DNA from: Coriobacteriales bacterium
GTDB lineage: Bacteria; Actinomycetota; Coriobacteriia; Coriobacteriales; JAEZZM01
Direction of reading: 5' to 3'
Assembly: GCA_029983705.1 (NCBI GenBank)
Contig: JASBYZ010000011.1
Location: 1-27,198, forward strand
DNA: 27,198 nt
The position numbers and the translations under genes are program-made. Numbering within the stretch: the first letter of the stretch is position 1; each line of letters opens with the position of its first letter. Shown one piece after another: positions 7,491-16,668 of the stretch. The notes below the pieces were generated by a model, which was not told the DNA's origin, did no database searches, and saw only the letters and a program-made list of their open reading frames with translations.

Positions 7491-9581
7491 ATGTCAATGA
7501 TTGGAAATTTCAGTCTCTACGCTGCCTTTATCGCTTCAATTCTCTCGGGCATATCTTTTTTACTTGCAAGTTCCAAAGCATCTCAAAAGTATTTTCAGCA
7601 GGCAGGAGTTTTAGGCCTCCTCATAAGTTTTGTTGCCTTATTTGCTGCATGCGCGCTAATTGTTGTAGGCTTTTTCACCTATGATATAAGCCTTCAGTAT
7701 GTCGCACAGCACTATCCAAAAGATGCTATAAGCCTCAAGTGGCTCTATGTTATTTCGGGACTGTGGGGCGGAAGAGAGGGATCGCTTCTTTTTTGGACCT
7801 TTTTAATCTCGCTCTTTTCTCTTTTGTGCTTGAGAAACTTTAATAAGGGTGCCGATAAGCTCAATTTAGCTGCCCTTATGATTGTCCAAATTGTGCTCGC
7901 TCTATTTATTGGTACGCTTATTTTTTCTTCTTCAAATAATCCTTTTGTTCCAACTCCAGCTCACTTAATTGGACCAGAGGGTCAGCTCATAGGGCCAGCT
8001 CGCATGTGGGGTATGAATAGACTGCTTGAGCATTGGGCTATGGTGCTTCACCCACCAACGTTATTTATTGGATATGCGGGACTTACCATACCCTTTGCCT
8101 ATGCAATGGCTGCCCTTATTGTTAAAGATGTATCTAAAACTTGGGTCTTTTTATCAGAGCGCCTCACCGTATTTTCTTGGGCACTCTTAACTATAGGAAT
8201 TGCACTGGGTGCAGTATGGGCCTACGTTGTGCTTGGTTGGGGAGGCTTTTGGGGCTGGGACCCGGTAGAAAATGCCTCGCTTCTCTCATGGCTTAGCTCT
8301 ACTGCAATGCTTCACAGCTTTAGCACCTATCGCCAGCGTTCATCTTATAAGACCTGGTCATTTGTGCTTGCAGCTGTATCTTTTATCTTTGTGGTTATGG
8401 GCACCTTTATTACGAGGTCAGGTATTGTTCAGTCAGTACATGCTTTTGCAGAAGACCAGGTTTCTACCATAATCTTTTTAGCAATTATGCTGCTTGCAGC
8501 ACTGCTTTGTGCGGTGCTTTTAGTACTGAGAAAAGATTTAGTAAAAGAAGAAGACGATATTGAATCACTCTTTTCTAAAAATGCAGCTTATTATCTTACC
8601 AATGTACTTCTTTTGGCCTCAGCACTCTTGCTTGCCTACCTTACCTTGGTGCCTGCACTCCCTGCACCACTTCCTTTAGCGGGATCTGTTGTAGACGTAA
8701 GTACCTATGAGATGGCAGCAAGACCTATTGGAATTATCCTGCTTGCAATTTGTGCAGTATGTCCGCTTCTTGCCTGGTCAAAGACTAATCCTCGAGAATT
8801 TTTAGCTGATTTTAAACCTGCTTTGACTGTTGGACTTATTATCTTTGTGGCCTTGATAGCCCATCAGTATATAAACTTAGTACCAAACTATGCACATCAC
8901 ATTGCAGCTGAGACTAACATGCTAAATCCATCCGACCTTGAACAGATATACCATCACGTGCTTGCAAGTATTGCGCTCTTAGTTGCCTCACTTCTTATTA
9001 CAAACTCTCTTTATTTAATACTAAGAGATGTAAGAAGACGCGCTCAAAGAAGGGACGAGTCTTTTGCCCGTGCTTTAGTGGGACATTTTAAGTTAAGCCC
9101 TGCACGTGCGAGTGGATTTTTAACCCATGCAGCTATGGGATTGTTGCTCATTGGTCTAGTAGGCTCATCAATGTATATCAACCACCAGATCGTAAATGTT
9201 GCAGAAGTACCTGGTCAGGCAGTTGAGGCTGGGGGATATAGCCTTATATATAAAAATACTAACCTGCATGAAGAGTCTAATGGCGATCAGGTATTGCGCG
9301 CTGCCCTAGCAGTTTCAAAAGATGGAAAAAGCTATGGTGAAGTTGTGCCTTCAGTGGTGATTCCAAAAGGAATGATGGGAGCTCAACAACTTTTGCACGC
9401 AGATATTATTTCTCATCCACTTGAGGATATCTTTGTTGCAGTTCAGGGCTACTCTGCAAACCAAGAGCTTGTGGTAAGTCTAAACATTAACCCACTTATT
9501 AACTTTGTATGGGCAGGCTCTCTACTCCTTATAATTTCTGGAGTGCTTGCAGTTATACCAAGGCGTAAGAAGTTAGGCTAG
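7491..9581 (+). CDS. ccmF: Cytochrome c haem lyase subunit CcmF
   Basis: 696 aa, polytopic with roughly 14-15 membrane helices. CcmF takes haem from CcmE and joins it to apocytochrome CxxCH motifs outside the membrane. Diagnostic features are WGGREGSLLFW (about 90-100), the conserved histidines in LEHWAMVLHPPTLFIGYAG (about 180-198) and the tryptophan-rich WWD motif GWGGFWGWDPVENASLLSW (about 248-266) followed by a histidine (MLHS). FITRSGIVQSVHAFAED follows near 305-320. The last helix follows a soluble segment of about 110 residues. It starts 6 bp after ccmE, and ccmA follows in 5 bp. No CcmH/CcmG thioredoxin-like partner is encoded nearby. Confidence 0.95.
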   Translation: MSMIGNFSLYAAFIASILSGISFLLASSKASQKYFQQAGVLGLLISFVALFAACALIVVGFFTYDISLQYVAQHYPKDAISLKWLYVISGLWGGREGSLLFWTFLISLFSLLCLRNFNKGADKLNLAALMIVQIVLALFIGTLIFSSSNNPFVPTPAHLIGPEGQLIGPARMWGMNRLLEHWAMVLHPPTLFIGYAGLTIPFAYAMAALIVKDVSKTWVFLSERLTVFSWALLTIGIALGAVWAYVVLGWGGFWGWDPVENASLLSWLSSTAMLHSFSTYRQRSSYKTWSFVLAAVSFIFVVMGTFITRSGIVQSVHAFAEDQVSTIIFLAIMLLAALLCAVLLVLRKDLVKEEDDIESLFSKNAAYYLTNVLLLASALLLAYLTLVPALPAPLPLAGSVVDVSTYEMAARPIGIILLAICAVCPLLAWSKTNPREFLADFKPALTVGLIIFVALIAHQYINLVPNYAHHIAAETNMLNPSDLEQIYHHVLASIALLVASLLITNSLYLILRDVRRRAQRRDESFARALVGHFKLSPARASGFLTHAAMGLLLIGLVGSSMYINHQIVNVAEVPGQAVEAGGYSLIYKNTNLHEESNGDQVLRAALAVSKDGKSYGEVVPSVVIPKGMMGAQQLLHADIISHPLEDIFVAVQGYSANQELVVSLNINPLINFVWAGSLLLIISGVLAVIPRRKKLG

Positions 9582-9586
9582 GGTCT

Positions 9587-10309
9587 ATGACAGAGTTTGC
9601 AGTTGAAGCATATAGCCTTACAAAGAAGTATGGGGCTCGCTCTGCAGTTAAAGACCTAGATCTTGTGCTTGAACAAGGCAAAAAACTTGCTATCTTAGGT
9701 GCAAATGGGGCAGGAAAATCCAGTCTTATGCGTATGCTTGCTACTCTTGAGCGGCCAAGTTCGGGTTCTTTAAGCATTTTGGGAAAAGACGCTTATAAAG
9801 AATCTGACCTCTTATTGCAAGATATCGCCTATGTTTCACACCAAAGTCAGCTGTATTTAGAGCTGAGTGCCCAAGAAAATCTAGAGCTTTTTGCAAAGCT
9901 TTATAGTATTGATAACGCTTTAGAAAGAATAGATGAGCTCCTTGAGAAAACACAGCTCTCGTATCGTCGTCATGAGCTTATCAAGCATTATTCTCAAGGC
10001 ATGAAACAGCGCCTTGCAATTGCAAAGGCTTTTTTACACAAGCCTAAGCTCTTATTGCTCGATGAGCCTTATGCAGGTCTTGATCCGCAGGGTGTAGCGG
10101 TATTAAATGCGCTTATTGCTGAGCTTGATGAAGGCGTGAGCATCATTCTTATTAGCCATAGCCCAGAGGCTTCTTATGATTTTGCCGATGAGCTCTTGAT
10201 GCTTCAAGAAGGAGAGAAGGTACTGTATGAGAGTAGCTCACAACTGAGCAAAGAGGAGTTTTTAGACCGCTATAAGCAGGCAATCTTTGATGAAAGCTGG
10301 GCGCTATAG
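9587..10309 (+). CDS. ccmA: Haem ABC transporter ATP-binding protein CcmA
   Basis: 240 aa ABC ATPase. Walker A GANGAGKSS is at 38-46, Q-loop region VSHQSQ at about 83-88, signature YSQGMKQRLAIAK at 135-147, Walker B LLLLDEP at 155-161 and H-loop SHS at 190-192. With CcmB and CcmC it forms the ABC complex that hydrolyses ATP to release holo-CcmE. On sequence alone it could be any small ABC ATPase. Its place between ccmF and a CcmB-like permease, with its stop overlapping the next start, makes CcmA the natural reading. Confidence 0.9.
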   Translation: MTEFAVEAYSLTKKYGARSAVKDLDLVLEQGKKLAILGANGAGKSSLMRMLATLERPSSGSLSILGKDAYKESDLLLQDIAYVSHQSQLYLELSAQENLELFAKLYSIDNALERIDELLEKTQLSYRRHELIKHYSQGMKQRLAIAKAFLHKPKLLLLDEPYAGLDPQGVAVLNALIAELDEGVSIILISHSPEASYDFADELLMLQEGEKVLYESSSQLSKEEFLDRYKQAIFDESWAL

Positions 10310-10998
10310 TGTTTACGAAGTTTCTTGCTCTCCTTAAAAAAGACCTGCTTTTAGAGGCACGCTCCAAAACCGTTTTAAGCTCTATGCTCATCTACGCCCT
10401 TCTAGTTTTGACAATTTATGGGGCAGCACTCTCTCAAACTGCTGACAATTTTGATATTTTGCAGGTGTCCTCAGGGCTTTTGTGGGCGCTTATTGTATTT
10501 ACCTCGCTTATTGGTCTTAATAAAACCTTTAGTCATGAGGGTGAGGCGGGTGCGCTTTATGCACTTTTGCTTGCTCCCTTTGAAAAGTCGCTTGTATTTT
10601 TATCAAAGCTTTGTGCTAATTTCATATTTTTAGTACTTTTAGAAGTTATAGTTGTACCACTGTTTTACTTTTTCTTTTTGCAAACAAGTAGCCTGAGCGT
10701 ACAAAGTGTTTTGCTCATACTTCCCTTACTGTTGGGAAATGTGGGCATCGCGGGAGTGGGAACGCTTTTAGCAAGTATTACTCAGCGTTCAAAATCAGGG
10801 GACATACTGCTTGCAATACTTTTGGTGCCCTTAATTTTTCCGCTCTTGCTTGCCTGCGTTTCTGCAAGTGCTGCGGTAATAATTGGAAGCGCTGAACTTA
10901 TGGAAGGTTTTATGAGATCTTGTGGCATCGCCTTTTCCTATGATGCAATCATGCTTGCCGCCTCATACGCGCTCTATGAGTTTGTGCTCAGGCCTTAG
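10309..10998 (+). CDS. ccmB: Haem ABC transporter permease CcmB
   Basis: 229 aa, about six membrane helices, almost no soluble domains. The family pattern of CcmB is visible: a cytoplasmic start FLALLKKDLLLEARSKTVLSSML, the FSHEGEAGALYALLLAP segment (around 70-86) and GNVGIAGVGTLLAS near 140-155. It is the membrane partner of CcmA. The GTG start overlaps the ccmA stop by one base (TAGTG), a sign of coupled translation. The C-terminus ends in YALYEFVLRP. Confidence rests on both motif and position. Confidence 0.9.
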   Translation: MFTKFLALLKKDLLLEARSKTVLSSMLIYALLVLTIYGAALSQTADNFDILQVSSGLLWALIVFTSLIGLNKTFSHEGEAGALYALLLAPFEKSLVFLSKLCANFIFLVLLEVIVVPLFYFFFLQTSSLSVQSVLLILPLLLGNVGIAGVGTLLASITQRSKSGDILLAILLVPLIFPLLLACVSASAAVIIGSAELMEGFMRSCGIAFSYDAIMLAASYALYEFVLRP

Positions 10999-11029
10999 AA
11001 ATTTTGCTGTTGAAAGAGGGTTATAGGAT

Positions 11030-11818
11030 TTGAAAACCAAGCTGCTATCAAGCAATAAACTAGTACTAGCTGTAGTGTGTATAGCTTTGCTCTTAATTTT
11101 GCTCGACATTTTTATGGCGTTTTTCATCTCCCCTTTAGTGCGCGGAGCAAGGCTTTCTGAGCCTGTGATTATTGTCGGGCAGATGGTTGCAAATAAGCTC
11201 TTATTCTCTCAAAAGATATTCTATCTACATGTGCCGGTGGCCTTATCGTCATTTATAGCGCTCTTGTTTACCGCAGTTTTTTCTATTAGATACCTTATTA
11301 AACGAGACCCGCTTGATGATATGCGGGCCTATAGTTGTACAGAAATAGCACTGGTATTTGTACTTGCTACCATGGCTTCGGGAATTTTATGGACCCGCTT
11401 TGAGTGGGGGAGCTGGTGGGTGTGGGAGCCGCGACTTACTACCTACTTTATTCTTACCTTGATGGTGCTTGCCTACTTTGTTTTGCGTCTCAATATTGAA
11501 GACGCTGATAGGGAAGCTAGCTTTGCTGCGGTATTTGGCATACTTGCCTTTATTAATGTTCCCATTTCATTTTTTGTAACAAGAATTGTTCCTTCATCAA
11601 TTCATCCAGTTATTTTTAGAACTGACTCGGGACTTTCTAGCTCCATGTTAATTCCATTTATTGCAGGAATGATTGGATGCCTCTTGTTGAGCTTTGTTTT
11701 GTATAAATTGAGAATATCCCTCAAAAAATCAGATTTCGAGTTACAGCAGGTCAAAGAGGAATTTGAGAGCTTATATAAAAAACGCCTGAAAGAAAAACGC
11801 GTGGTAGGTGATAAATAA
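11030..11818 (+). CDS. ccmC: Haem handling protein CcmC
   Basis: 262 aa, six predicted membrane helices. CcmC loads haem onto CcmE through a WWD domain. The motif WGSWWVWEPRLTTY sits at about 126-139, flanked by histidines in YLHVPVALSS (about 65) and SSIHPVIF (about 195), the expected axial ligands. The motif carries W-E-P-R where many CcmCs have W-D-A-R. The start is TTG with GAAAGAGGG 9 bp upstream; the first in-frame ATG would remove the first helix. The tail is a charged, probably coiled segment ending KRLKEKRVVGDK, longer than usual. It follows ccmB by 31 bp and is followed at once by the ccmD-like gene. Confidence 0.92.
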   Translation: MKTKLLSSNKLVLAVVCIALLLILLDIFMAFFISPLVRGARLSEPVIIVGQMVANKLLFSQKIFYLHVPVALSSFIALLFTAVFSIRYLIKRDPLDDMRAYSCTEIALVFVLATMASGILWTRFEWGSWWVWEPRLTTYFILTLMVLAYFVLRLNIEDADREASFAAVFGILAFINVPISFFVTRIVPSSIHPVIFRTDSGLSSSMLIPFIAGMIGCLLLSFVLYKLRISLKKSDFELQQVKEEFESLYKKRLKEKRVVGDK

Positions 11819-11819
11819 A

Positions 11820-12020
11820 ATGGACCCTTTATTGCTTGAAGCTTACTCAACTGTTATCTCAGCGGTACCATTTGTTGTGGGAGCATATATACTGATATGG
11901 GTAGCACTTGCGGTATTTGTGGGAGCAAGTTACATAAAGGCTCGCCGCATACAAAAAGAGCTTGATGCACTTAAAAGCTCACTTGAGCACTTGAAAGAAG
12001 ACAGATCTAAGCGTGCATAA
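11820..12020 (+). CDS. ccmD: CcmD-like small membrane protein
   Basis: 66 aa from the ATG at 11820, one base after the ccmC stop; a GTG 12 bases upstream is possible but lies inside ccmC. One membrane helix (about 15-37) is followed by a basic, then coiled, cytoplasmic tail KARRIQKELDALKSSLEHL. CcmD proteins are tiny single-helix partners of the CcmABC complex needed to release holo-CcmE, and are poorly conserved in sequence. Size, topology and position directly after ccmC are the reasons for the call, not clear homology. Confidence 0.7.
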   Translation: MDPLLLEAYSTVISAVPFVVGAYILIWVALAVFVGASYIKARRIQKELDALKSSLEHLKEDRSKRA

Positions 12021-12041
12021 TTTTGCACACGAGGAGATTGA

Positions 12042-12743
12042 ATGGCATTTAATTATCAGAGCACACAAGACCAAGACGACTTCGATGACTTATTTTATCC
12101 GCTGTTTTTAAACATTAGAAACAAGCCTGTGGTTGTTATTGGCGGCGGCCCTGTTGCTGAGAGAAAAATCTTAAGACTTATTGAGTATTCTGCTCAAGTT
12201 AAGGTTATTTCTCCAGATGTCACTGAGGCTATTGATTTAATGGCTGATAGCGGCATTATTGAACTGGAAAAACGTGAATACCAAAAAGGCGATGTGAGCG
12301 AGTGTTATCTTGCTATAAGTGCATGTGGAGTTGATTCTGTTGATAAAGAGGTTTATCACGAGGCAGACTCAAAATTTATTCCGGTAAACGTAGTGGATGT
12401 GCCAAAGCTTTGCACATTTACGGTCCCTTCTGTGGTCAGAAGAGATCCTTTGCAAATTGCAATATCTACGGGCGGAAATTCTCCAAGCTATGCAAAGAAG
12501 CTGCGCAAACAGCTTGAAGAAGAAATTGATCCAATTTATGGTCCATACGTTATGTTTTTGGGTCAGGTAAGAGACCTGGTCAAGTCACGCGTTTCTGGAC
12601 CAGAAAAGATTCGTAAAGAATTGCTACATGATTTAGTTGAGTCAGACCTATTTGAGCGCTACTGTGCTGGGGAGCATATGGCGGTCGATGAGGTCTTTGA
12701 TGAGTATATAAAACCAAATATTTCGAAGTATAAGGAGCAATAA
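12042..12743 (+). CDS. Precorrin-2 dehydrogenase / sirohydrochlorin ferrochelatase-type protein (Met8/CysG-N family)
   Basis: 233 aa. The NAD-binding Rossmann motif VVVIGGGPVAERK (30-42) follows YPLFLNIRNK, the typical start of the family. The catalytic aspartate candidate is D119 in NVVDVPKLCTFTVPS, and ISTGGNSPSYAKKLRK follows. The family oxidises precorrin-2 to sirohydrochlorin and, in some members, inserts iron to make siroheme. Here it would act just after the CobA domain encoded downstream. An N-terminal acidic stretch of about 17 residues is extra. GAGGAG precedes the ATG; hemA starts 3 bp after the stop. Whether it has chelatase activity as well cannot be told from sequence. Confidence 0.9.
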   Translation: MAFNYQSTQDQDDFDDLFYPLFLNIRNKPVVVIGGGPVAERKILRLIEYSAQVKVISPDVTEAIDLMADSGIIELEKREYQKGDVSECYLAISACGVDSVDKEVYHEADSKFIPVNVVDVPKLCTFTVPSVVRRDPLQIAISTGGNSPSYAKKLRKQLEEEIDPIYGPYVMFLGQVRDLVKSRVSGPEKIRKELLHDLVESDLFERYCAGEHMAVDEVFDEYIKPNISKYKEQ

Positions 12744-12746
12744 ACC

Positions 12747-14114
12747 TTGTCATTATTAATGCTTGGGCTATCGCATAATTCTGCTCCACTCGAGCTGAGA
12801 GAGAAGATGGCGTTTAGTAATGAGGAGACACTAAGCGCGCTTAAGCAGCTTATTGAATTTAAAGAGATCAATGAGGTGCTTATTTTATCAACATGCAATA
12901 GAACAGAGATTTACGCTGATGTATTGCCTGGATCTAATGCCTTAGGTCTATTACATAAGTTTTTAGCGGAGTACGCTGACGGTAAGTCATGCCAGCTTTT
13001 AGGTTATACCTACCACGAAGAAGAGGATGAGGCAGTAAATCACCTCTTTACAGTGGTAAGCTCACTTGATTCGATGGTGCTTGGAGAGGCACAGATTTTA
13101 GGTCAGGCACGCCGTGCTTATGAGATAGCTGAAGAGGCAAGAACCGTAAGTACCCAGCTCAACCACTTATTTAGGCAAGCATTTGAGGTGGGTAAACGCG
13201 TAAGATCTGAAACTGAAATTGGTAAGCACTCTGTCTCAATTTCTACCGCTGCAATAAATATTGCAAAAGATGAGTTTGAAAGCTTTGAAGACATCAATAT
13301 TGTTATTTTGGGTGCCGGCGAGATGGGTCAACTTTCTTTAAACTACCTACTTGAGCAGGGCGTTAAAAATATAACAATCGTAAATAGAACCCTCAGTCGT
13401 GCAGCAAAGCTTGCCGATGAAAGTGGCATGCAAGCTAAGGATACCAGTGAGCTGAGTGAGGTTTTAGCTGAAGCTGATTTATGTCTTGCATCAACGAGCG
13501 CAAATGATTTTGCTCTAAGCTTTGAGCAAACAAAAAAGGCGCTGAGTATGCGTACTAGTTCTAAAAAGCTTGTCTTGATGGACCTAGGTCTTCCTCGTGA
13601 TATTGAGCCTAAGGTTAAAGAGCTTGAAGGCGTTCACCTGTATGACTTTGAAGACATCCATTCGCTTATGCACAGAGGCGTTGAGCTTAGACAACAAGAG
13701 GCTCAACATGCTCGAAACATTATTGAGCAAGAAATTGATGCATTCTATTCTTGGAGGCTTGCTTTAGAGCTCAAGCCAACTATTGCGCAAATGCGCCATA
13801 AGGCAGAAGTGATACGTGATAAAGAGCTTAGCCGCGCTTCTCATAAACTTAAGGATTTAACTCCTGAAGAGCAAGAAGCAGTTGAGGCTATGGCAAACTC
13901 AATTATTACCAAGATGTTGCACGGTCCTTTTGCGCGTTTAAGAAAGCACGCAGAGGAGCCTGATTTTTATAAATATACAGCGGCAGCTCGCTTTTTGTTT
14001 GGACTCGATACGGTTCCAGACGGTTTGAGCAGAGAGCGCCGCTTAGAAATGTTACGGCTTAAGAAAGCTCGCGAAGACGAGCAGAAAAGAGAGAGTAACA
14101 ATGAGACTTTCTAG
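12747..14114 (+). CDS. hemA: Glutamyl-tRNA reductase
   Basis: 455 aa. It reduces glutamyl-tRNA to glutamate-1-semialdehyde, the entry step of C5 tetrapyrrole synthesis. The start is TTG, with AAGGAG 9-10 bp upstream and the standard opening LLMLGLSHNSAPLELREK. The catalytic C50 is in LSTCNRTEIY. SLDSMVLGEAQILGQ (about 108-122), VGKRVRSETEIG and the NADPH-binding GAGEMGQL (about 188-195) follow, then a C-terminal helical dimerisation domain. It overlaps hemC by 14 bp. The usual partners hemL and hemB are not in this window. Confidence 0.97.
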   Translation: MSLLMLGLSHNSAPLELREKMAFSNEETLSALKQLIEFKEINEVLILSTCNRTEIYADVLPGSNALGLLHKFLAEYADGKSCQLLGYTYHEEEDEAVNHLFTVVSSLDSMVLGEAQILGQARRAYEIAEEARTVSTQLNHLFRQAFEVGKRVRSETEIGKHSVSISTAAINIAKDEFESFEDINIVILGAGEMGQLSLNYLLEQGVKNITIVNRTLSRAAKLADESGMQAKDTSELSEVLAEADLCLASTSANDFALSFEQTKKALSMRTSSKKLVLMDLGLPRDIEPKVKELEGVHLYDFEDIHSLMHRGVELRQQEAQHARNIIEQEIDAFYSWRLALELKPTIAQMRHKAEVIRDKELSRASHKLKDLTPEEQEAVEAMANSIITKMLHGPFARLRKHAEEPDFYKYTAAARFLFGLDTVPDGLSRERRLEMLRLKKAREDEQKRESNNETF

Positions 14115-15075
14115 AACGCACTTTGTTGTGGGTACGCGCGGTTCAAAACTTGCACTTGAGCAAGCAAACTATGTAGCTGCGCTTATTAAAAATACACGCA
14201 AGAACTTAGAGGTTGAGGTTAAGGTTATTAAAACCTCTGGCGATAAGATCCAAGACGTTGCCCTTGCAAAAATTGGTGGTAAGGGACTTTTTACTAAAGA
14301 ACTTGATAAAGAGCTCCTAGACTACCACATTGATGTTGCAGTGCACTCTATGAAAGATGTACCAGCAGAGCTTGATGAGCGCTTAATGATTGGATCTATG
14401 CCTCTGAGAGAAGACGTGCGTGACTGTGTAGTTATGAGAGAAGGTTCAAGTTTAGATGACCTTAAAGAGGGAGCTCGCGTTGGTACGGGTTCGTTGAGAA
14501 GACGTGCACAGCTTAAACGTTTAAGACCAGATCTTGAGCTTGTAAATATTAGAGGAAACATCAATACCCGTCTTGCTAAGGTGCTAGAGACTAAAGAACT
14601 TGATGCAGTTGTCTTAGCTGCAGCAGGACTTAATAGGCTTAATCTCAAAGATAAGATTAGCTTTTACCTCAATCCAGAACAGATGATTTCTGCTATTGGC
14701 CAAGGTGCTATTGGTATTGTTTGCAGAACTGAAGATTTTTACACGCAAGATATTATTTCTGAGTTCTCATCAAAATCAACCTTTAATGCGGTAATGGCTG
14801 AGCGCGAGATTATGAAAAAACTTGAAGGTGGCTGCCAAGCTCCAATGGGTGTTTTTGCTCGTGAGCTTCCAACACAGCCAAAGATGTTAAGAATTGACGC
14901 CTTTGTTTCAAGCTTAGACGGCTCAAAGCGCATTAAGCTTGAGCACTCTGATCTCGCTCAAAATTACGAGGAATGTGGCAAGCATATGGCAGACATGCTT
15001 CTTGACGCTGGTGCGCAAGAGATTTTATATGCTGCATCTAAGGAATATGAGACACAGGATGACCATGTTGAATAA
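14101..15075 (+). CDS. hemC: Hydroxymethylbilane synthase (porphobilinogen deaminase)
   Basis: 324 aa. It polymerises four porphobilinogens to hydroxymethylbilane in the cytoplasm. Motifs in order: VGTRGSKLALEQAN (about 10-23), IGGKGLFTKELD (58-69), AVHSMKDVPAEL (80-91), GTGSLRRRAQL, NIRGNINTRL (149-158), AIGQGAIGI and EGGCQAPMG, where C245 carries the dipyrromethane cofactor. It starts inside the end of hemA and its last bases overlap the cobA-hemD start, so the block is probably translated as one coupled unit. Confidence 0.97.
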   Translation: MRLSRTHFVVGTRGSKLALEQANYVAALIKNTRKNLEVEVKVIKTSGDKIQDVALAKIGGKGLFTKELDKELLDYHIDVAVHSMKDVPAELDERLMIGSMPLREDVRDCVVMREGSSLDDLKEGARVGTGSLRRRAQLKRLRPDLELVNIRGNINTRLAKVLETKELDAVVLAAAGLNRLNLKDKISFYLNPEQMISAIGQGAIGIVCRTEDFYTQDIISEFSSKSTFNAVMAEREIMKKLEGGCQAPMGVFARELPTQPKMLRIDAFVSSLDGSKRIKLEHSDLAQNYEECGKHMADMLLDAGAQEILYAASKEYETQDDHVE

Positions 15076-16627
15076 GCTCAATCAGCATCCAGGTGTATAT
15101 TTAGTTGGTTCTGGCCCAGGTGACCCTGGTCTTTTAACCATTAAGGCACAGTCACTTTTGGAGTCATGTGACATCTTAGTGCATGATTTTTTGGTTTCAG
15201 ACCAGATTATGGGATATGTAAATCCAGCTGCTGACGAGATTTATGTTGGCAAAAAAGGTTTTACCAGGCACATTACTCAAGATGAGATTAATGAGCTTCT
15301 AGTACAACTTGCGACAAAAAATCCTGAAGCAGTAATTGTTCGCCTTAAAGGCGGAGATCCTTACGTATTTGGTCGAGGTGGAGAAGAGGGTCTTGCCCTT
15401 CATGAAGCGGGTATTAGTTTTGAGGTAGTGCCAGGTGTAACCTCTGGTATTGCTGCCCTTGCCTATGCAGGAATTCCTGCCACACACAGGGGTCTTGCAG
15501 CGTCTATGGCATTTATCACCGGACATGAAGATCCAACTAAGCCAAATTCTCAGATTAATTGGGAGTACTTAGCCAAGGGCGTAGATACCCTTATCTTTTA
15601 TATGGGTGTTAAAAACCTGCCAAATATTGTAGAAAACCTTACTAAATATGGCAGACCTTTAGATGAGCCTGTTGCTCTTGTGCGCTGGGGCACCAACCCT
15701 GAACAAGAGTCTTTAGTATCTGATTTAGAGCACGTGGTAAAAGAGGTTGAAGCGCGAGACTTTAAGGCTCCAGCCATCATTTGTGTTGGTAAGGTTGTTG
15801 AGCTTAAAGAGGCCTTATCATTTTTTGAAAATAAGCCTTTGCATGGTAAAACAATTGCAATAACGCGTGCGCGAGCTCAAGCATCAAACATGCACACTCA
15901 GCTTCTTGAAGCGGGGGCTAAGGTGATTGAGTTTCCAACAATTAAGATTGAGCCATGCCTTGATCATGATGAATTAATTGATTTTTGCGAGCACGTGGGT
16001 GAATACTCCTGGCTGGTATTTACCTCTGTAAACGGAGTAGACACCTTCTTTGACGGCTTGCTTGAAATTGGTAAAGACAGCAGAGCCTTAAGCTCTATTA
16101 AGGTAGCAAGCATTGGTTCTGCTACGGCTGAACACCTGCTTGATCGGGGAATAGTTCCAGACTTAATTCCTGATGAGTATAAGGCTGAAGGTGTTTTAGA
16201 AGCGCTCTTAGAGCGCGGTGTGGGAGCGGGTGATAAGGTAGTTATCGCTCGTGCTAAAAAGACTCGTCAAGTTTTAAATGAGGGTCTTGAGGCAAAAGGT
16301 GTTGAGGTTAAAGTCATGGAAGTCTATGAGACACATGCGGATGGGGGAGACATCCAGGAGGCTTTTGCTGAAGCACTTAAAGCGGGAGAGATTGACGCGA
16401 TTAGTTTTTCTTCATCATCAACAGTTGATAACTTTATCAAGCTGATTAAAGACTCATTTGAGTCTGAAGAAGAGATGAAGTCATATCTAGAGAAGCTATG
16501 TATAGCATCAATTGGTCCAATCACTTCAAAAACGCTTAACACTTACGGTATTGCACCAACTATTGAGGCAGAAGAATTTACTATTAACTGCCTGGTGCAA
16601 GACATTATTTCTTATTTTAAAAAGTAG
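15065..16627 (+). CDS. cobA-hemD: Fused uroporphyrinogen-III methyltransferase / uroporphyrinogen-III synthase (CobA-HemD)
   Basis: 520 aa from the ATG at 15065, which has AGGA 5 bp upstream. In-frame ATGs at 15047 and 15059 are alternatives, and all overlap the hemC end. Residues about 10-250 are the SAM-dependent methyltransferase: VGSGPGDPGLLT (14-25), RLKGGDPYVFGRGGEE (93-108) and VPGVTSGIAALAYAGIP. Residues about 259-520 are HemD, two Rossmann-like lobes starting GKTIAITRARAQ, with SWLVFTSVNGV and AISFSSSSTVDNF. HemD cyclises hydroxymethylbilane to uroporphyrinogen III; CobA methylates it to precorrin-2. This fusion sends flux to siroheme-type products. It fits the dehydrogenase and AhbC genes around it. 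Confidence 0.96.
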   Translation: MLNKLNQHPGVYLVGSGPGDPGLLTIKAQSLLESCDILVHDFLVSDQIMGYVNPAADEIYVGKKGFTRHITQDEINELLVQLATKNPEAVIVRLKGGDPYVFGRGGEEGLALHEAGISFEVVPGVTSGIAALAYAGIPATHRGLAASMAFITGHEDPTKPNSQINWEYLAKGVDTLIFYMGVKNLPNIVENLTKYGRPLDEPVALVRWGTNPEQESLVSDLEHVVKEVEARDFKAPAIICVGKVVELKEALSFFENKPLHGKTIAITRARAQASNMHTQLLEAGAKVIEFPTIKIEPCLDHDELIDFCEHVGEYSWLVFTSVNGVDTFFDGLLEIGKDSRALSSIKVASIGSATAEHLLDRGIVPDLIPDEYKAEGVLEALLERGVGAGDKVVIARAKKTRQVLNEGLEAKGVEVKVMEVYETHADGGDIQEAFAEALKAGEIDAISFSSSSTVDNFIKLIKDSFESEEEMKSYLEKLCIASIGPITSKTLNTYGIAPTIEAEEFTINCLVQDIISYFKK

Positions 16628-16668
16628 TTTGATTACTGCAAACTCACGGTAAGAGGAGTATTTGTTTT

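Noticed and set aside
14939..15064. Longer start for cobA-hemD inside hemC
   Set aside because: The added residues only translate hemC out of frame; the family starts just before VGSGPGDPG, and a ribosome site precedes the ATG at 15065.
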